Source: Rheinheimera sp. MM224
GTDB taxonomy: Bacteria; Pseudomonadota; Gammaproteobacteria; Enterobacterales; Alteromonadaceae
Direction of reading: 5' to 3'
NCBI RefSeq assembly: GCF_947090785.1
Contig: NZ_OX352320.1
Coordinates: forward strand, 682,001-746,000
Length of the DNA stretch: 64,000 bases
The notes beneath the pieces were generated by a model, which saw nothing but the letters and a program-made list of their open reading frames with translations, had not been told where the DNA came from and did not search any database. The translations under genes and the position numbers were made by a program. Of this stretch, positions 27,510 through 36,362 are shown piece after piece. Each line of letters begins with the position of its first letter. The stretch's first letter is position 1.

Positions 27510-28456
27510 TGGAACTGGTAGAACGTTATGTAGCTGCGGTGCAGCGCGAGTTACCTGAATCGAAAAGACAGGAAATAGGCCGTGAACTGAATGCCAATAT
27601 TATGGACCAGCTCGATGCGCTTAAAGAACAACAGGGCCAGTTATCAGAAGATGATGTGGCCGCGGTGTTGAAGCAAATGGGTCGGCCAAGAGTTGTGGCT
27701 TATCAGTTTATTCCGCCAAAAGCTTTAGTTGCAGCCGAAGATATGCCGTTGCTAAAACACACTTTGTATATGGTGTTGGGTGTACTTTTTGTATTGCAGG
27801 TGATCGGCGCTACGACCCATTGGATGGGTAGCAGTGATGGCAATTTAATTCGCTTTATGTTGCAGCTGGCCGCTGGTTTTATGGCTGATGCCTGTTTTGC
27901 TTTTACTGTGATAGTGCTTAGTTTTGCTGCAGTGAATGGTACAGGGCATAAGCTGGGTAATTGCCCCGGCAAAGACTGGTCGCCTAAACAGTTACCCAAA
28001 GCAGACTTGGGCTGGCAGCATATTAGCCTGACCGACATCTTTACCGATTTGGCGACCTGTATCTTTCTGCTCATTGTTATTTGGTATCCGCTATGGATGA
28101 ATCCGGCGGAGTTTGCTGCCCGTAGTGTCACCTTTACTGACACGGCTTTATTGATGTTGCAGTGGTTTAGCCCAGTGATTGTGCTGTCTGTGCTGCTGAG
28201 TTTATGGCAGTTACAGCAACGGATCTGGAACCGCAGCCTGTTGCTTACCAGCATTGCAATCAACGCAGCTTTTGCGCTGTTTTTAGTGGTATTGGCTTTT
28301 AGTGGTCCTCTGTTGCAGGCCGGTCCAGCTGAGCTGAATAGCCTGTTTACAGTACTACAGTTGGAAAAAAGCTTAACTTATGGTCTTTTGATCACCGCCT
28401 GTTTCCCAGGTTATGAAGTGGTCAGGGATCTGCTCAGGTTAAACAGACTGAATTGA
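27509..28456 (+). CDS. HAAS-domain membrane protein, PadR partner
   Basis: 315 residues from MELVERYVAAVQRELPESKR. The N-terminal 60 residues are the helical HAAS domain (EIGRELNANIMDQLDALKEQ, then SEDDVAAVLKQMGRPRVVAYQF), found next to PadR regulators. The rest has about six hydrophobic spans in three pairs. Such proteins are thought to act with the PadR protein in membrane-linked signalling; the signal is unknown. Translationally coupled to padR. Followed by an ERIC remnant and a heptanucleotide repeat. Confidence 0.85.
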   Translation: MELVERYVAAVQRELPESKRQEIGRELNANIMDQLDALKEQQGQLSEDDVAAVLKQMGRPRVVAYQFIPPKALVAAEDMPLLKHTLYMVLGVLFVLQVIGATTHWMGSSDGNLIRFMLQLAAGFMADACFAFTVIVLSFAAVNGTGHKLGNCPGKDWSPKQLPKADLGWQHISLTDIFTDLATCIFLLIVIWYPLWMNPAEFAARSVTFTDTALLMLQWFSPVIVLSVLLSLWQLQQRIWNRSLLLTSIAINAAFALFLVVLAFSGPLLQAGPAELNSLFTVLQLEKSLTYGLLITACFPGYEVVRDLLRLNRLN

Positions 28457-28458
28457 GG

Positions 28459-28482
28459 TGTATACCCAAGTCACTTTAAGAT
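28459..28482 (+). repeat. ERIC left-end remnant
   Basis: GTGTATACCCAAGTCACTTT resembles the left end of repeat D. The rest of the element is missing and a tandem heptamer array begins at once. Confidence 0.4.
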
Positions 28483-28484
28483 GC

Positions 28485-28550
28485 ACCATGAACCATGAAC
28501 CATGAACCATGAACCATGAACCATGAACCATGAACCATGAACCATGAACC
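28485..28550 (+). repeat. tandem heptanucleotide repeat, nine ACCATGA units
   Basis: Nine exact copies of ACCATGA plus a three-base partial unit. Read on the plus strand every ATG meets a TGA after five codons, while the minus strand (TCATGGT) has no stop in any frame. A simple-sequence array of this kind can vary in copy number by slippage. Confidence 0.95.
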
Positions 28551-28591
28551 GGTAACCATAACATGAACCTCAGACCATTCCCCATCCACTT

Positions 28592-28618
28592 TGGCGGATT
28601 GCCTGCGGCGAATCCACC
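28592..28618. repeat. REP-like palindrome
   Basis: GGATTGCC-TGC-GGCGAATCC with flanking GGC and CACCCTACG, the style of short repetitive extragenic palindromes. A weaker related piece (GGCAATCCGCC) appears near 28677. Confidence 0.45.
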
Positions 28619-28707
28619 CTACGTTCATTCAGGGGGCTGTTGAATTTATCACTCGGCAGCCCCATAACCTTCAAAGGCAATCCGCCTTACCTTACTGAAG
28701 GTTTATC

Positions 28708-29106
28708 ATGGCTTTACATCTTCCTGCTATTGTCACTTTGCTGGCACTTTTATTGTTTTTATACAGTTGTATGGCCGTTGCTATGGCGCGGAAAAAATAT
28801 GGCGTGGCTGCTCCTGCAACCACGGGTAATCTGGATTTTGAGCGCATATTCCGTGTGCAGATGAATACGCTGGAACATCTGGTGCTGTTTTTGCCTGCAC
28901 TCTGGTTATTCAGTGAATATGTCAGTCCGGTCTGGGCTGGGCTTGTAGGTTTGGTCTGGTTGGTTGGCCGTTTGTATTACGCTGTCAGTTATATTAAAGA
29001 CGCCAAAAGCCGTGGCCCTGGTTTTGTCATTGGTTTTGCCGCCTTGCTGGTGCTGATGATAGGTGCTGCCGTTGGCATAGTGCTGCGTATGATGGCTGGT
29101 TTATAA
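28708..29106 (+). CDS. MAPEG-family membrane protein
   Basis: 132 residues, four predicted spans. The MAPEG hallmark is FRVQMNTLEHLVLFLPALWLF (residues about 48-68), followed by GLVWLVGRLYYAVSYIKDA. Eukaryotic relatives are microsomal glutathione transferases and leukotriene synthases; bacterial members have poorly known substrates. Ribosome site GAAGG. The ABC exporter starts three bases after its stop, so the two are probably one transcript, suggesting a lipid or xenobiotic substrate in common. Confidence 0.88.
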   Translation: MALHLPAIVTLLALLLFLYSCMAVAMARKKYGVAAPATTGNLDFERIFRVQMNTLEHLVLFLPALWLFSEYVSPVWAGLVGLVWLVGRLYYAVSYIKDAKSRGPGFVIGFAALLVLMIGAAVGIVLRMMAGL

Positions 29107-29109
29107 GTC

Positions 29110-30918
29110 ATGAGCAGCACATCCCTTGTTACCGAAGCAGAGCCTGATACTGAAGTTCAGGCTCCAGCCAAAAAAATTGGTCCGCTTTTTAGCTTAATTC
29201 CGTTTTTAACTCCTTATGCCAGCCGCTGGTTGCTGACTTTTATCGCTTTAACAGTAGCGGCAGTGGCCACTCTGACTTTGCCAGTAGCTTTTCGGTATCT
29301 GATTGACGCGGGTTTTTCCACCGATCAGGCTGGCCACATCGATCAATACTTTCTGGCGTTGTTTGGCCTTTCTGTCGTCTTAGCTGTCGCCACCGCTTTG
29401 CGGTTTTATTATGTATCCTGGCTGGGTGAGCGGGTCACGGCGGATTTACGCAGTGCTGTCTATGCCCATGTAGTGAAAATGAGCCCGCAGTTTTTTGAAC
29501 TGACTAAAACCGGCGAGGTATTGTCGCGTTTAACCACTGATACCACCTTAATTCAGGCTGTGGTGGGCACCAGTTTGTCGATGGGTTTACGCAACACCTT
29601 CTTGTTGCTCGGCGGACTGGTGATGTTGTTTGTCACCAGCGTTAAATTAGCCGCTTATATTTTGCTTACCCTGGTGCTGGTGATTTTGCCGATTTTCTTA
29701 TTTGGCCGAAAAGTTCGTAAGCTGTCGCGTGACAGTCAGGATCGTATTGCTGATGCCAGCGCTGTAGCAGGTGAGGTGTTAAACGCTATCCCCACAGTGC
29801 AGTCATATCGGCAGGAACAACGCGAAACTTTGCGTTTTACCGACTCGGTCGAAAATGCCTTTACCACAGCTTTATCCCGTATTCGCGCCCGTTCTATGCT
29901 GACTTTAGTGGCGATAGTGCTGGTATTTGGCGCTATCTCTTTTGTGCTCTGGTTAGGTGCTCAGGCGGTGCTGGCCAATGAAATGACAGGCGGCGAGTTA
30001 TCGCAGTTTATTTTATATGCGGTACTAACAGCTGGTGCTATTGGCGCTATTGCTGAAGTCTGGGGCGATTTACAACGTGCAGCCGGTGCGGCCGAGCGCT
30101 TAATGCAGTTACTCAATGTAGAATCCCCTGTGGTTGAAAGAGCAGATCCTCTGCCTTTTGTAGTGCCTGAACATAATCTGGCTGGCAGTGGTATTGAGTT
30201 TAGCTGCGTTAATTTCAGCTACCCATCGCGGCCTGATACTTTGGCCTTGCAGGATTTTTCACTGCAGATTAAACCCGGTGAACATATAGCTTTGGTTGGC
30301 CCTTCAGGGGCAGGCAAAACCACTTTGTTCCAGCTGTTGCTGCGCTTTTACGATCCACAACAAGGCCAGGTGAAGTTTAACGGCATGGATTTAAAAGACC
30401 TACGCTTAACAGATGCCCGCCAGCCTTTTGGCATAGTGCTGCAGGACACTGTGATTTTCGCAGGTTCTGTGCTGGATAATATCCGTTATGCCCGCCCTGA
30501 AGCGTCAGAGCAAGAAGTAAAACAAGCCGCGCAAATGGCAGCAGCTCATGACTTTATTCTGGCGTTACCTGAAGGCTACAACACTTATTTAGGCGAACGA
30601 GGCGTGCGTTTATCCGGCGGTCAACGTCAGCGTATTTCCATAGCACGAGCTATCTTAAGTAACCCTTCGGTGTTATTGCTGGATGAAGCCACCAGTGCTT
30701 TGGATGCTGAAAGCGAACGACAAGTGCAGCAAGCTTTGGATAATGCGGCGCAAAACCGTACTACTTTGGTGATAGCGCACCGGCTGGCAACAGTCTTGGC
30801 AGCCGATCGTATTGTGGTGCTGGAAGCGGGGCGTATTGTGGCTCAGGGCACACATACCGAATTGCTGCAAAGCAGTGAGTTGTATGCCCGTTTGGCGGCG
30901 CTACAGTTTAGTCACTAA
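29110..30918 (+). CDS. ABC exporter, fused membrane and ATPase domains
   Basis: 602 residues of the MsbA/multidrug half-transporter type. A six-span membrane domain (about residues 35-320) has the coupling segment FFELTKTGEVLSRLTTDTT. The nucleotide-binding domain has Walker A GPSGAGKTT (about residue 397), signature LSGGQRQR (about 501), Walker B VLLLDEATSALD (about 523) and the switch histidine in VIAHRLAT. Works as a homodimer in the inner membrane. Substrate unknown; lipid A flippase MsbA itself is unlikely because no lpxK is adjacent. The stop codon shares one base with an ERIC-like repeat. Confidence 0.9.
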   Translation: MSSTSLVTEAEPDTEVQAPAKKIGPLFSLIPFLTPYASRWLLTFIALTVAAVATLTLPVAFRYLIDAGFSTDQAGHIDQYFLALFGLSVVLAVATALRFYYVSWLGERVTADLRSAVYAHVVKMSPQFFELTKTGEVLSRLTTDTTLIQAVVGTSLSMGLRNTFLLLGGLVMLFVTSVKLAAYILLTLVLVILPIFLFGRKVRKLSRDSQDRIADASAVAGEVLNAIPTVQSYRQEQRETLRFTDSVENAFTTALSRIRARSMLTLVAIVLVFGAISFVLWLGAQAVLANEMTGGELSQFILYAVLTAGAIGAIAEVWGDLQRAAGAAERLMQLLNVESPVVERADPLPFVVPEHNLAGSGIEFSCVNFSYPSRPDTLALQDFSLQIKPGEHIALVGPSGAGKTTLFQLLLRFYDPQQGQVKFNGMDLKDLRLTDARQPFGIVLQDTVIFAGSVLDNIRYARPEASEQEVKQAAQMAAAHDFILALPEGYNTYLGERGVRLSGGQRQRISIARAILSNPSVLLLDEATSALDAESERQVQQALDNAAQNRTTLVIAHRLATVLAADRIVVLEAGRIVAQGTHTELLQSSELYARLAALQFSH

Positions 30919-31043
30919 TACCCTTCGTACTTGAAGCTGCAGCTTTGTTGACTGCGAGCCTCGCCCCAGTCACATAGGACTACTATGCTCCTGGGGTCTC
31001 ACGCTCTTGTCGCCTCCCTGCAACTCCAATTACTTTGGGTATA
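30918..31043 (-). repeat. ERIC-like intergenic repeat E
   Basis: Exactly 126 bases between ATACCC and GGGTAT ends, with central CCCCAGGAGCATAG / CTATGTGACTGGGG as read on the minus strand. Starts on the last base of the ABC exporter's stop codon and lies between convergent genes. Confidence 0.9.
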
Positions 31044-31069
31044 TGTATGCAGGCAGGAAGAGCTTTGGT

Positions 31070-31987
31070 TTATAGCCAGGGCTCGAGGTCATTTACATAA
31101 TCTGCTGGCAACAGATGACCACTGTCGAAGCGAAATAACTTTTTATCTGCGTTGGGCAACGCATCAAACAGCTGTTGATTCTGTTTGATGCTGGCGTATT
31201 CATCGTCATCTGCGGTGAAAAGCCACACTTGATTGTCTGCCAGACCTGCCATCATATTAAGCGGTGCTACCACTGCGGTAGTGCTGTTCATATGGGGCGG
31301 CACTATGGCAGCGACACTCTGAATACGAGAGTCGACACCAGCTAATAACAAGCTAACCTGCGCTCCCATGCTGTAACCCACCAGTTTAATAGTGTTTTTA
31401 TCAAGTATCGGTTGCTGTACCAACCAGTCCAGCAACACACGATGATCCCGGACTGTATCCACCAGCATGGCTTCGTACGGCTCACGTTCTCCCCACCAGT
31501 GCAAATTATCAATAATATCCACTATGCTCAGATCCGGGTCTTTACGTAAGCCATGATGACGGGCATCTATGGCCACAACCGCATAACCCTTCTCTAGTGC
31601 CATAGCGGTGATTTTGTCGGTTTGCTCATAGGTTGCGCTTGTTTTGAAATGATCCTGCCACCAGCGAATTTGACTGCGCCCCATAGCATGAGCGCCAATC
31701 AGCACTGGCACCGGTTTCTGAATTGTTTTTGGATCTTGTGGGTAGCTAATACGACCATTAACAGTAACGCCATCAAAGCTCTGATAGGTGAACTCAAAAC
31801 TTTGTGGGGTTAATTCTTTGAGCTCCAGTTGCACCTGCTGTTTCACAGGGTAAGCATAACGTGCTGTCAGCTGCTCTGCGCTTAAGCTGTAAGGCTTTAA
31901 GCCAAATACGCCATACCAAAGCGCAGCTACTCCAGCGACCACAACACCAATAGCCAACATTGTCTTTTTTCCTTTTGTTTGCGCCAT
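31070..31987 (-). CDS. membrane-anchored alpha/beta hydrolase
   Basis: 305 residues. An N-terminal uncleaved hydrophobic anchor (MLAIGVVVAGVAALWYGVFG) exposes the rest to the periplasm. The hydrolase fold shows VPVLIGAHAMGRS near the oxyanion region, the nucleophile serine in LVGYSMGAQVSLL, an acid in LFTADDDEYAS and the histidine in DSGHLLP. Resembles dienelactone hydrolase/acyl-peptidase-like esterases (SFDGVTVNGRISYP). Substrate cannot be stated. Single gene convergent with the ABC exporter. Confidence 0.82.
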   Translation of the reverse strand: MAQTKGKKTMLAIGVVVAGVAALWYGVFGLKPYSLSAEQLTARYAYPVKQQVQLELKELTPQSFEFTYQSFDGVTVNGRISYPQDPKTIQKPVPVLIGAHAMGRSQIRWWQDHFKTSATYEQTDKITAMALEKGYAVVAIDARHHGLRKDPDLSIVDIIDNLHWWGEREPYEAMLVDTVRDHRVLLDWLVQQPILDKNTIKLVGYSMGAQVSLLLAGVDSRIQSVAAIVPPHMNSTTAVVAPLNMMAGLADNQVWLFTADDDEYASIKQNQQLFDALPNADKKLFRFDSGHLLPADYVNDLEPWL

Positions 31988-32126
31988 AACTTTTTCCTGT
32001 TTTTCTACCTGGGGAAACGGAGATCCAGCATGTGTGGCACAGAGCTTAAAGCAGTAAATGTGAAAATGACGTCAAATTGAGTTCTGTCTGGTAGCTTATT
32101 TTTTATATTTTAAAATTCCACAAAAC

Positions 32127-32162
32127 AGAATGAAAGTTGCTTTTTTCACTAATTTTCATTCT
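32127..32162. promoter_or_regulatory. inverted repeat upstream of isochorismatase operon
   Basis: AGAATGAAA (32127-32135) and TTTCATTCT (32154-32162), a nine-base perfect dyad in AT-rich DNA about 90 bases ahead of the gene. Could be an operator or an mRNA hairpin; it is not a typical T-N11-A LysR box. Confidence 0.35.
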
Positions 32163-32252
32163 TTTTTATTCCTCTATTATATGACTCATGGACTGGTTAC
32201 GCAGTCGTCCATTAACAAAACCAAAACTCAATCATCCAGAAGGAATTTTAAA

Positions 32253-32972
32253 ATGTTCAAATTAAACAAAACCTTACAATCTGTTATCGCTGGTATTTCT
32301 TTGTTTGCTGCTATCAGTGCTCCTGCTTTAGCGGGTGAGCCTGGCAAGACGCTGTTAACACCAACCAACCACACTCTGATTTTGATTGACCACCAACCAC
32401 AAATGGCTTTTGCAACACGTTCTCATACCATTGAAGAAGTGCGTAATAACGTCACTGGTTTAGCTAAAGCGGCTAAGGCTTTTGAAGTGCCAACTATTCT
32501 GACGACAGTGGCCGCTAAGTCGTTCAGCGGTCCAATTTTCCCTGAATTACAAAAAGTATTCCCTGAGCAAACTCCGATAGACCGCACCACCATGAATACA
32601 TGGGAAGACAAACGGGTGACTGATCTGGTGAAGAAATTCAAAAAGAACAAAATTGTGATTTCTGCCTTATGGACTGAAGTTTGTGGTGTAGGCCCTGTGC
32701 TGTCGGCCATTGATGAAGGCTACGAAGTGTATTTTGTCACTGATGCTTCTGGTGGCGTCAGCAAAGAAGCTCACGATATGGCGGTGTTACGTATGATCCA
32801 GGCCGGTGCCCGTCCTGTGACCTGGCTGCAATACATGTTAGAGCTGCAACGTGACTGGGCTCGCACTGCCTCTTACGAAGCTGTGACTGATATTGCCAAA
32901 GAACATGCAGGTGGTTATGGCTTAGGTTTGATTTACGCCACTGAAATGTTCCATGCCAAAGAAGGCCAGTAA
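32253..32972 (+). CDS. exported isochorismatase-family (YcaC-like) hydrolase
   Basis: 239 residues from MFKLNKTLQSVIAGISLF, with a Sec signal peptide (cleavage after PALA) and AAGGA ten bases upstream. The mature part is a cysteine hydrolase of the isochorismatase superfamily: LILIDHQPQMAF (catalytic Asp), ILTTVAAKSFSGP (Lys region), WTEVCGVGPVLSAIDEGYEVYFVTDASGG (nucleophile Cys). Closest in feel to E. coli YcaC, whose substrate is unknown. An exported version is unusual. First of three genes for exported proteins with a LysR gene at the far end. Confidence 0.88.
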   Translation: MFKLNKTLQSVIAGISLFAAISAPALAGEPGKTLLTPTNHTLILIDHQPQMAFATRSHTIEEVRNNVTGLAKAAKAFEVPTILTTVAAKSFSGPIFPELQKVFPEQTPIDRTTMNTWEDKRVTDLVKKFKKNKIVISALWTEVCGVGPVLSAIDEGYEVYFVTDASGGVSKEAHDMAVLRMIQAGARPVTWLQYMLELQRDWARTASYEAVTDIAKEHAGGYGLGLIYATEMFHAKEGQ

Positions 32973-33044
32973 TAGCAGGTCAGCAACTTGATAGCAGAAG
33001 GCCACGATAAGTGGCCTTTTTATCGAAAGAGTAGGGAGGCAAAG

Positions 33045-33389
33045 ATGAAAATTTTAACAGCTTTAGCTTTACTGATAGTCGCAGCTACATTCAGTCAACA
33101 CTCAGCAGCCAGCAATGAGCAGTTGTATGCCAAAGGTCAGGTGTTATCCCAGCAGTGTTTAGGTTGTCATGGTGAATTTGGTATAGCTCCGGTGGCTACC
33201 AACCCTAATCTGGCCGGACAAAATAAAGAGTATTTGCAGTACGCCTTAAAGGCATATCGCGACGGTAAACGTAAAGGCGGTTTCGCTTTTATTATGCAGG
33301 CGAATGCCAGTGCGCTATCGGATCAGGATATTGAAGCTCTTGCGGTATTTTTTTCATCTCAAAGTGGCAAACAAGCTGCTGGGTTGTAG
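33045..33389 (+). CDS. periplasmic class I cytochrome c
   Basis: 114 residues from MKILTALALLIVAATF, preceded by GGGAGG. A signal peptide ends after SAAS; one heme site is CLGCHG (C-x-x-C-H), and the axial methionine is in AFIMQANASALSDQDIEALAVFF, typical of cytochrome c553/c4-like monoheme proteins. Lies between the isochorismatase and amidohydrolase genes in the same direction. It would carry electrons for an oxidation in the periplasm, though no dehydrogenase is next to it. Confidence 0.9.
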   Translation: MKILTALALLIVAATFSQHSAASNEQLYAKGQVLSQQCLGCHGEFGIAPVATNPNLAGQNKEYLQYALKAYRDGKRKGGFAFIMQANASALSDQDIEALAVFFSSQSGKQAAGL

Positions 33390-33417
33390 TCGAACACTGA
33401 ATTAAAAGGAAGATTTT

Positions 33418-35169
33418 ATGAAACTGGTGAAACATTTAGTCGCAGCGGCAGTGGCCTCTGGTTTGTCATTCAGCCTGATGGCGGCTGATTTAATAGTCTA
33501 CAACGCAAAAATTCAAACCTTTGATGGCAAAGAATACTCGGCTTTTTCGGTCACTAATGGCCGCTTTGAACAATTAACTACAGACAGCCAAAGCCTGCTG
33601 GCGCAAAAAACAGCTAACACTCAGCTGATAGACGCCCAAGGGCGTCGGGTGATCCCTGGCATCAACGACTCTCACTTGCATGTGGTGCGTGGTGGTCGCT
33701 TTTATAATTTAGAAACCCGTTGGGAAGGGTTAACCTCATTAAAAGACGCTTTAGCTTTGCTGAAAAAGAATGTTGAAGTGACACCAGAAGGCCAGTGGGC
33801 ACGGGTAGTGGGTGGTTTTAGCCCTTATCAGTTTAAAGAGAGGCGTTTACCTACCTCGGCTGAGTTGACCGAAATTGCGCCCAACACTCCGGTCTTTGTG
33901 CTGCATTTGTACTCTGGTGCTGTACTGAATAAAAAAGCTATGCAAGTGCTGGGGATCAGCAAAGACTCAGTGGCACCAAAAGACAGTTATTATGAAAAAG
34001 ACGCGCAGGGGGAATTAACAGGCCGTTTAATTGCCGACCCTAACCCGACCATTTTGTACAAAACCATAGCTGCGCTGCCGCAGTTGTCACAGGACGACCA
34101 GTTAAATTCCAGCAAACAGTTTTACAGCAAATTGCTGAGTTTAGGTGTGACCAGTGTGGTGGACGCTGGCGGCGGTGGCCATGACTTTCCTGAAAACTAT
34201 GAGGCTTCTACCGTATTGGCTGTGACAGGTAAATTGCCAATCCGGGTTTCGAACTATTTATTCCCGCAAACCCCGGGCAAGGAGTTGAGCAGCTTCAGCC
34301 AATGGATGAGTAACTACAAAAACAATCAGAACCTGCATTTGCATATGGATAACGGTTATGTCGTAGAAGGTGGTGGTGAGTTGCTGGCCTGGAAAGCCTC
34401 TGACTACGAAAACTTTATGTCAGCGCGGCCAGAACTGGATGCGGACGCCGATCCTGAATTAGAGCAAATCGTACGTTTGCATTTAGTGCAAGGCTGGCCT
34501 TTCCGTATTCACGCCACTTACGATGAGTCGATTGAACGTATGCTGACGGTGTTTGAAACTATTAACCAGACTCAGCCACTGAATAAAGTACGTTGGATTA
34601 TCGACCATGCTGAAACTATTTCAGATAAAAATCTGAAACGCGTTAAAGCTTTAGGTGGCGCTATTGCAGTGCAGGGCCGGATGGCTTTTGCCGGTGAAGA
34701 CTTTTTACAACGTTATGGCAAAGCCAAAACAGAACAAAGCCCACCTTTTAAAAAGATGCTGGAGCTGGGTATTCCTGTAGGTTTTGGTACAGACGGCACC
34801 CGTGTCGCCAGTTTCAACCCTTGGGCAACCTATTACTGGGCTGTATCGGGTAAAACTGTAGGTGGCACTCGTTTGTACGGTAAAGAAAATACGCTGGACA
34901 GACTGACAGCCTTAAAAGTCTTTACCTCTGGCAGTGCCTATTTTTCAGGGGAAGAGCTGGTGAAAGGCCAGATTCAGCCTGGCATGTATGCTGACTTCGT
35001 GGTGCTGAATCAGGATATTTTAAAGGTAGCTGAAGAGAAGTTATTGCAGACTGAAGCGGAGCTGACAGTTGTAGATGGCGAAGTGCAGTACGCCAGCAAA
35101 ACTGCTTATCCAACTTTATATAAAAAGCCAGAAGCTGCATTGCCAGCCTGGTCACCGGTAAATCAATAA
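33418..35169 (+). CDS. exported amidohydrolase, YtcJ-like
   Basis: 583 residues with a signal peptide (cleavage after LMA). Metal-dependent amidohydrolase of the YtcJ/exoenzyme-regulatory type: RVIPGINDSHLHVVRGG gives the H-x-H metal site, WRIIDHAE-like RWIIDHAETIS another histidine, and PVGFGTDGTRVASFNPW the catalytic aspartate. The inserted beta-sandwich parts are at both ends (ADLIVYNAKIQTF; MYADFVVLNQDI). Third gene of the exported cluster. Substrate unknown, probably an amide or cyclic amide imported through the outer membrane. Confidence 0.88.
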   Translation: MKLVKHLVAAAVASGLSFSLMAADLIVYNAKIQTFDGKEYSAFSVTNGRFEQLTTDSQSLLAQKTANTQLIDAQGRRVIPGINDSHLHVVRGGRFYNLETRWEGLTSLKDALALLKKNVEVTPEGQWARVVGGFSPYQFKERRLPTSAELTEIAPNTPVFVLHLYSGAVLNKKAMQVLGISKDSVAPKDSYYEKDAQGELTGRLIADPNPTILYKTIAALPQLSQDDQLNSSKQFYSKLLSLGVTSVVDAGGGGHDFPENYEASTVLAVTGKLPIRVSNYLFPQTPGKELSSFSQWMSNYKNNQNLHLHMDNGYVVEGGGELLAWKASDYENFMSARPELDADADPELEQIVRLHLVQGWPFRIHATYDESIERMLTVFETINQTQPLNKVRWIIDHAETISDKNLKRVKALGGAIAVQGRMAFAGEDFLQRYGKAKTEQSPPFKKMLELGIPVGFGTDGTRVASFNPWATYYWAVSGKTVGGTRLYGKENTLDRLTALKVFTSGSAYFSGEELVKGQIQPGMYADFVVLNQDILKVAEEKLLQTEAELTVVDGEVQYASKTAYPTLYKKPEAALPAWSPVNQ

Positions 35170-35183
35170 GTTTTGAGTCACAG

Positions 35184-35219
35184 AAACCACCACCTGAATG
35201 CAGGTGGCGGTTTGTTTTT
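35184..35219. terminator. terminator between convergent genes
   Basis: AAACCACCACCTG-AATG-CAGGTGGCGGTTT with one mismatch, followed by GTTTTT on the plus strand. It abuts the stop codon of the convergent lysR-type gene. Confidence 0.85.
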
Positions 35220-36120
35220 ACATATCGTCTGAGGTAGGTAAATCCATACTCTGATAACGCAATTCACCTAAAAAAGTGCGGGCGGCAGGGCCTAGTTTGT
35301 CGGCGTCTAAAAACAGTAAATGCAGATTCACTTTACGGGTTCGGCCATTACAAAGCGGTAAAGGTTTCAGCAAGCCTAGTTCTAAGTCATCCACTATAGA
35401 AGTTAAAGGCAACCACGCAAAACCCAGACCTTTTTTAATCATATCTATCGAGGTCCGCATATGACTGACAGTCCAGCGCTGATTGGCTCCAAGCCAACCT
35501 TCGTCATTGCGCCTTGATATAGCTGAATCGCGCACGACTATTTGCCGATAGGACTTTAAATCTTCAATGGTTAAATCGCGTTCTATGGCAAACAGTGGGT
35601 GAGTGGGGCAGGCAACGGCCATAAATTCTATCTGGCATAACTCTTCACTGAAAATATCTTTAATGGTCAGTGGTGAGACCGCAAGATCCACCTGAAAGGT
35701 TTCCAGCAACTCTTTGGCACCGGATAAAATGGATTCACTCAGTTCAATGCGCAGCATAGGGTAAGCCGCCGAGGTATTTTCCAGCGCTTTGTACAATAAA
35801 TGCTGCGGGAATATTTCATCCACAGCTATACGTAATTTAGTCTCTATGCCTTCGGCCAATGTCAGACCTATATCTTCAACCCGCGAGGCTTCATCCAGCA
35901 GATAATTGACCCGGCGCAGAATCATTTCGCCTTCTTCGGTCAACAGCGTCTTACGGCCTTCTACCCGGAATAAAGCAACACCTAAGCTGGCTTCAATTTT
36001 TTGCACTGCAGTGTGAATGCTGGACTGGCTTTTATGGATCACCGCAGCGGCCTGATTAAAGCCTCCATGATCGGCCACCACTTTAAACATTCGCCACTGT
36101 TCCAGTGTCACTTTTAGCAT
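35218..36120 (-). CDS. LysR-family transcriptional regulator
   Basis: 300 residues. N-terminal winged helix-turn-helix: LEQWRMFKVVADHGGFNQAAAVIHKSQSSIHTAVQKIEA (residues 6-45). Then a LysR effector-binding domain (from about residue 90, ETKLRIAVDEIFP, and IDLAVSPL-like VDLAVSPLTIKDI). Convergent with the isochorismatase/cytochrome/amidohydrolase cluster. It is a plausible regulator of that cluster although not divergently placed; no target is proven. Confidence 0.9.
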   Translation of the reverse strand: MLKVTLEQWRMFKVVADHGGFNQAAAVIHKSQSSIHTAVQKIEASLGVALFRVEGRKTLLTEEGEMILRRVNYLLDEASRVEDIGLTLAEGIETKLRIAVDEIFPQHLLYKALENTSAAYPMLRIELSESILSGAKELLETFQVDLAVSPLTIKDIFSEELCQIEFMAVACPTHPLFAIERDLTIEDLKSYRQIVVRDSAISRRNDEGWLGANQRWTVSHMRTSIDMIKKGLGFAWLPLTSIVDDLELGLLKPLPLCNGRTRKVNLHLLFLDADKLGPAARTFLGELRYQSMDLPTSDDM

Positions 36121-36362
36121 GCTGCGCTGTATCCCGTAGTTATAAAAGAAAAACTAAAAAGCAGAGTGAGGTAACTATTTAAGTATTTTACAGTCCTGCC
36201 GACATTTGTCACTTAGCTAATAAGCTGATTCACAAAGCCATATTGCCAGAGTGGCTAAAAACTCAGCGCTGCTTCTTTGTGTTTTGCACCGCAATTTCAT
36301 TATTGCTGCTAGAGTTAATCTCGTATCAGCAGTCCTTTTTGTATTTTTGATGGTAGTTACTT

